Below, piece after piece: positions 22,354 through 29,957 of a stretch of 32,780 bases of DNA. Positions within the stretch are counted from its first letter, which is position 1, and the number at the start of each line of letters is the position of its first letter. The notes beneath the pieces were generated by a model, which saw only the letters and a list, made by a program, of their open reading frames with translations, had not been told where the DNA came from and did no database searches. The DNA comes from Amoebophrya sp. AT5.2 (taxonomy: Eukaryota > Sar > Dinophyceae > Syndiniales > Amoebophryaceae): positions 1 to 32,780 of the forward strand of contig RXOD01003988.1 of NCBI GenBank assembly GCA_005223375.1, in the 5' to 3' direction. Made by a program: the position numbers and the translations under genes.

Positions 22354-22974
22354 TTACAAAAAACTCCCGCTCCTAGCGAAAGAAGCCCAAGCCTCCTGAT
22401 CCTGTATTAGAAGACGGCCAGACTCTCCCGTCCTGTCAAATCGCTCACGGCCAACAGCATGAAGAGGTTGCACCGGCAGCCCCCCTACTTCATCGTTTAC
22501 GTTTACAACGCCACTGGAACTGCTAAGCCCGCTGTAGCCGCTATGATACGGACCGAACGCATCCGCCTCTTCGTCATCATCTTCCCCCTCACGAGGATCC
22601 GCAGCAGATCCAGATGAAGTTGCAGTAGTTGCTCCAGTTATCAAAAGCGGTAGCGGCCCCCCGCCCACGAGAGCGCCCCCGCCAGCTGCTATTCCACCAA
22701 GTACACCTCCCATTCCCATTTGGTCCGGGATGATGGCTAGTGGGGCTTGCCCCACGGCCGAGCGGCGCGCGGCGGCGGGAATGGAAGAAACCGGGGTGCC
22801 GTAGATGTAGCTCTCCCAGTTCGCCATGGCGTTGTTGAACTGGTCGATGGCCAGGTCCACGTTCTGTGCCGCGAGATTGGCGTACGAAGACGTTTGGTTG
22901 GCGGCGGCCGCAGCACTGGTAATGGAGGCCATCGCCTTCACCGCCATCGCGGCGGGGAGGACGGGAATTGGCAT
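22354..22974 (-). CDS. Ala/Gly-rich protein with acidic C-terminal half, function unknown
   Basis: 206 residues. The N-terminal 60 residues form an Ala-rich probable helix (AAQNVDLAIDQFNNAMANWE), then a Gly-rich hydrophobic stretch, an acidic patch (EGEDDDEEADAFGPY) and a Ser/Val-rich tail. The helix motif NVDLAIDQ resembles RVNLAIQQ at the end of the upstream 930-residue protein, so the two may be related or parts of one larger gene. The ATG is immediately preceded by AAAG, the apparent acceptor of a 297-nt intron, so the intron would sit in the 5' leader or join an upstream exon ending at 23272. I do not recognise the family. Confidence 0.6.
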   Translation of the reverse strand: MPIPVLPAAMAVKAMASITSAAAAANQTSSYANLAAQNVDLAIDQFNNAMANWESYIYGTPVSSIPAAARRSAVGQAPLAIIPDQMGMGGVLGGIAAGGGALVGGGPLPLLITGATTATSSGSAADPREGEDDDEEADAFGPYHSGYSGLSSSSGVVNVNDEVGGLPVQPLHAVGRERFDRTGESGRLLIQDQEAWASFARSGSFL

Positions 22975-23271
22975 CTTTGCGGGTGTTTGTACTTATATTC
23001 CAAAGTACTATTTTTTTCTTCCGCCGAAAAAGTACTCGACCTCGAGGAACGACACAAGTCTTTACTCCGTCCACCAGTACGAGTGAGTCATCCACTCGCC
23101 GACCAAGAAAATGATATCACACGTACCGTCGACAACTCAACGCTGTCGCTCATTTTCGAAATCGTCGATTGTTTCCGCGCTGTGCCTTTCAGTACTTCTC
23201 CGCTCTAGTACAACCACGAAAACATCTGCGTGCTAATCTTCACTATCAAGCGAACGAGCCGATGTACTTAC
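22975..23271 (-). other. GT-AG intron carrying dispersed repeat copy 1 (297 nt)
   Basis: The donor is CGCT|GTAAGT and the acceptor CCGCAAAG is directly followed by ATG. About 245 nt of the intron matches another intron at 29223-29492, closely enough to align along its full length. The upstream exon has stops in two frames and an open third frame without ATG, so whether it codes is undecided. Confidence 0.6.
23000..23248. repeat. dispersed intronic repeat, copy 1
   Basis: It shares a long colinear match with 29230-29477, including the blocks CTTCCGCCGAAAAAGTACTC and CACTCGCCGACCAAGAAAAT (plus strand). Both copies sit in the same orientation, inside minus-strand GT-AG introns, starting about 25 nt from the donor. 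Confidence 0.9.
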
Positions 23272-23651
23272 AGCGAGTTGTTCACTTTGTTTCGTGGCTC
23301 ATTGTTCAGATTCGTTCGCTTTGCTGTTTCGCTTGTGCCGTCTGGAGGCAGGTGGACTCTTTGATGTTGATCGAATAAGTGTTGCAGTCAAGAGGAGTAT
23401 CATGATGTTGAGGGGCCTTTTAACTTTATTCTCGAGAAGATGAAGAACCTAGGTCAGGTAAAAGACACTGCCCGGGGCTGGCGTGTTCTAGGACTTCGAT
23501 TTCGGGAAGGGCTACCTTCCCTAAGTTCAAACCCAAATGTTAATGTTTTCATACACGTCCACGTGGTCGTTGTGCCCGAGCAACAAAATTCCAAAAATAT
23601 GTAAGCCTGACGCGGCCCGTATCTTCATGTCAGGTGCTTTTCGTGCTGCCG
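23272..23651. other. region between two genes, possible untranslated exon
   Basis: The minus strand just above the donor at 23271 must be transcribed if the intron at 22975-23271 is real. CCTCCAG near 23345 is a possible acceptor. A small inverted repeat (GGAAGGGCTACCTTCC, plus strand) lies near 23505-23520. No coding support otherwise. Confidence 0.35.
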
Positions 23652-26564
23652 TCAGGAGCTCCCCTCGCCCAACAGCTCCTGTTCCGCGATGGCCAGTTGC
23701 TGTATCGCGAGATTTACCCGGTGGTGCGCGACCGCTGTCAGCGCTGAGTGCTCCCCCACCCACAGCCTCGGATCTTCCGCACCCTCGTACAGAAGCTTGC
23801 TTAACTCCGCGGGCGATTGCGGCAGTGCTCCAGACGAAGAGGATGCTGCAGCGTCGGCACCTCCGTCGCAGCAGCTGCTGCTGATCCCGGCGCAGATTGC
23901 ATTGCGGCATGAAAACAGGTTGCGGAGGGCACGCAGGACGCACCCCGACTGCTTTTCCGGTTGTAGTGGACGACGGCCCCGCAAGGCCTTCCTCTGCAAC
24001 TCCTGCAGTTCCTCCACCGTCGTGCCGGCCTCCATGGCCGTCAACAGGAGCTGCTCCGACAAAAGCTCGTCATCGTCCGGGGCCCCGTCCGCTCCCTCGA
24101 TCAGCGGGTCGTGCGCTTCATTCCCCGCTCTTCCCCGAGCTATTCCGCCAGCCACGCGTCGGCTCCTTGCGCGCGGTTGCACATTACTGAACGGTCCAGA
24201 AGCAGATGAACTCCAACTCCCGCCCTGTTGCAAAAGTCCGGTCGGCGGGTACCGCCGCAGATGCAGCGGTGGCGTAATTGCTCGGGGGGCTCCTGCGCGT
24301 TCTTCTTGTGTCTCCGTTTCCTCTTCGTCCTCCTTCCCGCCGAAACCCACGAGCAAGCCGTACCTCCTCCCCCTCCGCTGGGACCCAAGAACACTCGCTG
24401 TTTTTTCACCCACCTGCGATTCCTCTTCTTGCTCCCCCTCACGACCCTGCCCTTCTTCATCTGCTTGACTCAAAAATGCGGCATTCAGTAGGTTCCGCGT
24501 CGCCCGCGCTTTGTCCTCTTCCAGGAGCGACAAGTACAAATGGTACTTGTCCGCCGCCGACTTCGCGACCCTGTCGTGCGCGTCCAGCAGCGCGCGGATC
24601 AAGGTTTGCTGCTGCTGCAGCACGGCACGCGTCTTCGCCTTCGCGGGAGAGGAGCACTTGGTCTTGATCTGGTGCAGCAGCGGCGTGTTCTGCGCCTCCA
24701 CCGTCGCGGCGCTCCGGGGCGAGGCAGAGGATGCCGCAGCGTAGGTCTGCACCGCCAGAATGCTAGGCGGGCTCAAGCTGCGGGGGGTAGCGGCGCTCAC
24801 TCCTGAAAATGGCCTTTTATTTTTTCATCCGGGAAGATTATCTTTATCTTCGAGAAAACGAAGAAATAAAAGACGTCGACCGATGCAAAGTGCAGAAATC
24901 TTCTGAGGTAGCGAGTAAGTACCTGCGGCCCCGCTTCCCGACGCAGCGGCAGGAGGCGTGATCAGTATCTCCCGGTTCTGGATACCAAAGTTGGGCTGTG
25001 GCGGGCCGAACTGCGGCTGCGGCGGAGCGAAAGCAGGCTGGAACGGCGGCAGTTCCGGCGACACGTTTACGAAATGCGGCATCGGTAGCGCTGTTCCACC
25101 GGAAGTGGGAAAAGGCGGGCTCATACCCTGCTGAGTAAAGCTCGTCATCTGTTGCGCGGGCTGCGCGTTCGGTACGGGTAGCTCCGATTGCGCGAGCAGG
25201 TCTTCGAGGGTTAAGGCGCCGCTGGCCAGCTCGGCGCGGATTCGCCTGATGTCCGCGCGCTGCGAATGACTCAAATCTTGCTCCTCCTCGTCGCTCGGCG
25301 GTCTCTGATTCGCCGCGAAAGGATCGTCGACAGTCATGTTGGTCGCCCCGTCATCCGAATCAGTACTAGAGTCCTGCTGCTGCGGCTGTGGTCCAGCTGC
25401 CGCCGCTGCAGGCGCGAGCTGCTGCGCGGGAGCAGCGGGCCACGCCTGCGGCGGTAAAACGCCCGCCGCAGGAGCACCGGGAACAGTTGTAGGAGGCGAA
25501 GATTGCGGTGGAAACGAACCGGGAGCACCAACCGCTCCACCCGTCCCCGCCGCTTGGAAGCGCAGCTGCTGCCAGTTGTCGGCGTAAGCTTGCCACCGCT
25601 GGATTTGGTAGCGCAAGAGTTTCAACTTCTGCGTCGTCTTCTGAAGGTCCGAATACTGCTCAGCCAGGAGCTCTTGCTGCAGCTGGCTTTGCGCGGCAGC
25701 AGCCTGATCTTTTTTAGGTTCACCTGCTGAAGACTGTCCCGCACAAGCCCCGCATCCGTTCAGGATTTGCCTCCCAACTCCGCTGTACACCAGCACGTAC
25801 AACGTGGACAAAATCGCGGGCAGATACGATTGCAGGTGCGTGCTTGCCAAAAGTTCCTGCGCCTTCGTCACCAGCGTCTGCCAGTCGCCCCCGTGCGCGA
25901 AGTACCAGGAGAGCAAAACCCCGAGCACCATTGGGACGCCCTGGCTGGGGGTCTTCAAAAGCACTTGCAGAGCGGAGCAGAGCTGCGTCGTGCGTTGCGT
26001 CTGCTGCTGGAGGGAGAGACCGGTGTTTTGGCTGCCAGCGGGACTGAGCGCGGCGCCGCCGGCGCCGGCAGCGAGGGCCGCGAGTGCCTGATACGCAGCC
26101 AGGTTGAAATCGTTGCTACCGGGAGCCGCACCCGCGATTCCTTGACTGCCCTGCGGTACTGGAGACGGGATGAACAAATTTCCTGCGCCGGCGGGGGCAG
26201 TGATGGCAGCCCCGCCAGCTGCAGTGGTACCCCCTCCGAATTGGACCTGCTGCAGCTGCTGACCGGGAGCGATAAGTGCTCCTTGCGCGAAAAACTGCTG
26301 CGCCTGCGGTGGCAGCTTTGGGTTCAGCTGCTGGGGCTGCGGTGGGCTCGCGCTGCCCCACGCGCTCGCGCTCGCGCCGGCCGCGGTGGGGGCAGAAGTT
26401 GGCTGGAAGTTGTTTGAAAGCTGCGCGCCGGCGAAGATCTGCGGGGTCTGCGCAGGAACCTGTGACGAAGTGCTTGCAGCGCAACCCACTGACAAGCGCT
26501 CCGCAAGCAAAACTGCCAGCAGCCCGCGATAACGAAAGGGGCGCCGGATAACCAACATCTTCAT
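23652..26564 (-). CDS. 930-residue Gln/Ala/Pro-rich protein with signal peptide, two exons
   Basis: Exon 1 is 24923-26564 and exon 2 is 23652-24802; the 120-nt intron has donor GCCGCAG|GTACTT and acceptor CATTTTCAG|GA and joins in phase. Residues 1-30 look like a signal peptide (RGLLAVLLAERLSVGCAA). Then follow a Gln/Pro/Ala-rich region, two hydrophobic segments around residues 210-270 (GVPMVLGVLLSWYFAHGG and SYLPAILSTLYVLVYSGVG) and a Gln-rich helix (LQQELLAEQYSDLQKTTQKL). A Pro/Gln tail, an acidic Arg-rich region, a Cys-rich patch near the end (CVLRALRNLFSCRNAICAG) and a C-terminal helix complete it. It is likely secreted or membrane-bound and lineage-specific. The start ATG follows CCAAG. 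No known domain recognised. Confidence 0.75.
24803..24922 (-). other. GT-AG intron, 120 nt
   Basis: The donor GCAG|GTACTTAC departs from GTAAGT; the acceptor CATTTTCAG|G is strong and pyrimidine-rich. The join is phase 1 (GGA codon) and unites two long frames that share Ala/Ser/Gln-rich composition. Confidence 0.75.
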
Positions 26565-26869
26565 CTTGGAGTAGTAGTGAACGACAACGCGTTTTAGTAC
26601 TTTTCTCGCAGTTGGTTCTACTCAAGAGTTTTTTCGGGGAGTTCTTTCGCGGGCTCGAGCGCGTTTGCTGTGACCATAATTTTTGCGATCCGATCGATAC
26701 ATGGTCTTCGCTTTGCAGTCGGTGGATCTTTCAGCGCCGTCGGTCAAGCGAAGAACACTTTCATACCACCTCCGCACAGCCACAGCTTCTGCTTCGGTAC
26801 TACTTAAGACCCACGCCGTTCTCGTTTCGTGTTTGTTCGACGTGTTCCTGCTCCTGTCATCATATTAAC
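26565..26869. other. intergenic region
   Basis: No supported gene. On the minus strand AGTACT (26596-26601) precedes the ATG at 26564 by about 31 nt, with a pyrimidine-rich stretch between. Confidence 0.4.
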
Positions 26870-27193
26870 TCAGTGCTGGAACATGATTCGTTGGCTTCTA
26901 CAGTTCTCGAATTTGCCTTTGAAGGGTGTCTTCCCTTTTTCGTGGCCCTCGATGATCAGTGGCGGAATCAGCACCTGCCCGCGTTTCTCGCACCACTTCA
27001 TCGTACCCTTTTTCAGCGCCGTGCGGTACCGCTTCCGGATTGGCATTGCGCAATAGAACTGCTGCAGCATGGTCTTCGTGCAGCGATGTGTGTACCCCGT
27101 GCGGACCTGCTGATGCCCGAACAGAGGGAAAAAACCATGCATGGATCCGCGCACCAGCGGTGCATTCGCGCCGAGGGCGCCTGGCGTCCACAT
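26870..27193 (-). CDS. short basic protein, possible mitochondrial ribosomal protein bL28
   Basis: 107 residues from the ATG at 27193. The core reads GFFPLFGHQQVRTGYTHRC, then KT, KRYRTALKKG and MKWCEKRGQVLIPPLI. The order of a glycine-rich turn, a basic KT element, a basic strand and a final K-x-x-x-K-x-G segment resembles the bL28 fold, but the identity is weak. The frame is open further upstream to 27316; there it runs through AAGGTAGGTAC, a possible donor, so an upstream exon could exist. An unknown mitochondrial or nucleic-acid-binding protein is the alternative. Confidence 0.55.
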   Translation of the reverse strand: MWTPGALGANAPLVRGSMHGFFPLFGHQQVRTGYTHRCTKTMLQQFYCAMPIRKRYRTALKKGTMKWCEKRGQVLIPPLIIEGHEKGKTPFKGKFENCRSQRIMFQH

Positions 27194-27608
27194 GCTTTCA
27201 AAAAACGTGGTAGTACCTACCTTGATCAATGAAGAGAAGGAATGTTTTCTCTGAATTCGAGTACATTTCCTCACACTCTGAAACAATCCGATATAGTACC
27301 CCACCGCTACGAACAATGCACGCCGCCAGTTCTGCTACTTTGCGCGCGTGGAGCTCCAGCTTTTTTGGACGAATGCGCGCATCGATTTCTCATTCTTGGC
27401 ATAACTACAGCTCTGGTTCATTCGAAGTGGGGAGATTTTTCATTGTGAAGTCATCTCGACCGCAGGCTCGGCAGGTGTACATGAACTTCGCCGAATGTCG
27501 TGTTCAAAAGTTCAGCTATTCATCATCCGATGCAGTCGTATTCGGTTTCATTCCGTCCATCTCCAACTTACTTCATTTCCAATCGATCGAAAATAACTCC
27601 TCTGACTG
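27194..27608. other. intergenic region downstream of MAD2
   Basis: Short frames on both strands without homology. No repeat or RNA gene recognised. A possible donor (AAG|GTAGGT) on the minus strand lies at about 27221, upstream of the bL28-like gene. Confidence 0.35.
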
Positions 27609-28912
27609 CTAATCCTCGTCCGCCAGCCGGTATGCGACCATGCTCTCCACTTTGTGCACCGTCGTCGAGAATGACGCCAGTCGCACTTAGAGACCCAAAA
27701 GTGCGTACTTTCTTTGGAAGATAGTAAACTAACAATTTTTGGCCAACTCAGCCCCGCGCCCCCTACAGCCATGCAGATGCAAGACAACCGAAATTAATAG
27801 GCCTTCGCAGGGCTAGTCCCCGCATTAAAATCTGGCCTCAATAGGGGTGTCTAGAATGCCCCCCCGGAGGGATCGGAGGGGGAGGGGCTCCCAGCACGAG
27901 GCCAGAAGAGCGTCCCACCTGCCGCAGACCGAACAGGGGCGACATGTGACAACGCTCCCACCAACGACGGCGGCGGTGCCTCCCGTCCCGCTCGATTGAG
28001 CTGGAACGAATGAGGTGGAGGCCAGAAATTAATTTTCTACATCTACATAGGTCTGAAGTACGCAGATTTGGATCTCTAACGCACTTCCTGCGAGTTCTGC
28101 AGTACGCATTTCCCCGACTCTTCCCAGGCCTTCGGCACCTCGACGGCAGCGTCGCAGTACACTAGAAGATCGAAGGCCATGATTTCGTCCACGACCGGCA
28201 GGAAGGACACGCTCGCCGTAATTTGCCGCATGATACCCTGAATCTCGCGAGTGATCTCCGCCATCGTCTTCGTCGGCTTGTTCGGATTGCGTGGTCTTTC
28301 CGCTCCAGTTGAAGTAGTTGCAGGAGTAGGTCCCGCAGTTGTTGTCCTCGCTCCCGCTCCCGTTCCCGGGCCGTCCGGCTTACTATTTTCGTCCACCTCT
28401 GGTCTCCGCGGCGACCGGGACCTATCGCGGCCATGCATTTTATTTCCCCCTCGCGGCGTCGGAGCGGAAGTTTCTTTTTCATGCTTTTCCAGCACCTCTC
28501 TCGGAGGTGGTGGTTCCTTCTCGGTTCCACCTTGAGTGCCATCCGCGACGCGCGCGAATGAAGCTCGATGCTCCTTTTCCCGCTCCACGTTGAAGGTCCA
28601 GCGTTCGCGCACTTCGCCCGTCCTCGCGCTCAGGAAGCACAGGACCAGTTGTTGCACGTTGCCGCGGGAGAGCCACTTGTCCAGCTGGCTCAACACGTTC
28701 TCCAGGTACGCGTTGAGCTCCGGGTCCTTCGTGACCATGAGGGAAAGCCCGTACTTCTTCTCGAAGTGGAAACAGCTGGGCGGGTAGATGCAACGCTGGA
28801 AAAGGATGTTGTTCAGCGCGTAGTGGAAGAATTCCGTCACGATGGCCACCGAGCCGCGCAGCGTGATCGCGGAAGAGGCGGAAGTAGCCGCCCGCTGCTG
28901 CGTAGATGTCAT
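27609..28912 (-). CDS. MAD2: mitotic spindle checkpoint protein MAD2 (HORMA domain), two exons
   Basis: MAD2 binds CDC20 and MAD1 at unattached kinetochores and blocks the anaphase-promoting complex. Exon 1 (about 28082-28912) gives ITLRGSVAIVTEFFHYALNN, IYPPSCFHFEKKYGLSLMVT, and after an insert IMRQITASVSFLPVVDE, FDLLVYCD and KAWEESG. Exon 2 (27609 to about 27684) gives VRLASFSTTVHKVESMVAY followed by RLADED and TAG; this is the mobile C-terminal safety belt. The two together make 301 residues, against 205 in human. The extra length is a disordered, basic and Pro/Thr-rich insert of about 95 residues with an RDRSRSPRR motif, placed in the loop before the last core helix, where the family is variable. 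Without the intron join the protein would lose its safety belt. Confidence 0.96.
27682..28086 (-). mobile_element. unconventional intron in MAD2 (398 nt, repeat GTGCG)
   Basis: The minus-strand repeat AAGTGCG lies at 28080-28086 and 27682-27688. Inverted ends run 27687-27711 and 28055-28079 and match at 21 of 25 positions (TTAGAGAYCCAAA...TGCGTACTT). Excision restores NSQEVRLASFSTT, as in all MAD2 proteins. Possible borders include GT...AA and TG...AG but never GT-AG. No internal coding frame of note. Confidence 0.92.
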
Positions 28913-29135
28913 CTTCTAGTTGTACCAAGAGTACTAAGTTCTGTTTTTGCTGATCGAGAATTAGGATAGGCTGCTGGGTCGCCCGGTGAAAGGAAAAGGA
29001 CGAGGACGAGCACGAGCTGCTGCTGCAGCTATACGAGCTTTATGTTTATATCTATCTTTCTGCGGGCGCGCACATCCTGACGTTGAACCATAAAGGTAAG
29101 GTTTTTTTGCCCGGTTTGTGGCTGTGAAGGTGCGT

Positions 29136-29741
29136 TCACCTCGACACGGCACGCGAGTGAAGAAAACTCCACGTTGCGGCGTCTCGATCAAACATCTTCT
29201 TGTCGAACAAAGACAAACGAAACTGTCGAAGCCGAAGTGCTATCTTTTTCTTCCGCCGAAAAAGTACTCGACCTCGAGGAACGACAAGTCTTACTCGTCT
29301 ACCAGTATGATGGTACGAGTCATCCACTCGCCGACCAAGAAAATGAAATCACACGTACCGTCGACGAGGCGAGGCTGTCGCCCATTTTTGTAATCATCGA
29401 CTTTCTCCGCGCTGGCGCTGGGCCTCTCAGTTTTTCTCCGTTATACGAAAACATCTGCTAATCTTCACGATCAAGGGAATGCGCAAACTCACCGGTTGTG
29501 CGACCTCCACCTCGTTATCGTAATCGACGTTTATCTCGCAATTAAAGTAGAGGAGTGCTCGTCTCTGTGATTTGAAACTGCACTGATGAACCTGCTCCGT
29601 CACAGGGCAAGGTGATGAGGATGAGGACGAGGAGGACGGCATACTACAGTATACCTCAAATCTAGAGTTCGCAATATCCGTGGTGTTTTTTGATGTTTTG
29701 CAGTTCGCGGCCACTCGAACACCAAACAAGAGGCTCTTCAT
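29136..29741 (-). CDS. small two-exon protein, function unknown
   Basis: Exon 1 is 29493-29741 and exon 2 is 29136-29222; product about 111 residues. Exon 1 has MKSLLFGVRVAANCK, an eight-Ser run, and SQRRALLYFNCEINVDYDNE. Exon 2 has FRLSLFDKKMFDRDAATWSF. The donor CCG|GTGAGT and the acceptor TTCGACAG|TTT join in phase 0. The start is uncertain: the first ATG is at 29741, but the frame is open further up without another ATG. Exon 2 also holds an AAGATG that could be a separate start. Not recognised. Confidence 0.45.
29223..29492 (-). other. GT-AG intron carrying dispersed repeat copy 2 (270 nt)
   Basis: The donor is GTGAGTTTGCGC and the acceptor is GCTTCGACAG. About 245 nt aligns with the intron at 22975-23271, and both have TTGATNGTGAAGATTAGC near the donor. 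Confidence 0.6.
29230..29477. repeat. dispersed intronic repeat, copy 2
   Basis: Partner of the repeat at 23000-23248, in the same orientation. Small indels in the middle cancel, so the total length is nearly the same. No target duplication can be seen around the intron. Confidence 0.9.
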
Positions 29742-29957
29742 GGTCTCGCGATTTTTGCGAAGAAATTCTTCTGCAAAAGAAGTTGTACCGAGAGGACTTC
29801 CTATGAATGTTGTGACCACACTTAAGTCTTTGTCTTAGCCATGGTGTTCAAGTTGGTTCACAGCTGTATCTAAATACAACGTTGGCATTCGCATTTTTTA
29901 AGCATTTTTTACTTTTTTTTAGAACAATTATAGAGCCGCCCCCGCCGGTCTCAACAA

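Noticed and set aside
22073..22399. Plus-strand 108-codon frame
   Set aside because: Antisense overlap with the end of the minus-strand gene, no recognisable domain, and all other genes run on the minus strand.
23000..29477. Conserved plus-strand reading frame through both copies of the intronic repeat (LDLEER...HPLADQEN...ITRTVD)
   Set aside because: The shared amino acids follow from nucleotide identity. The frame has no clear start common to both and runs antisense to the host introns. A substitution-rate test on more copies would decide.
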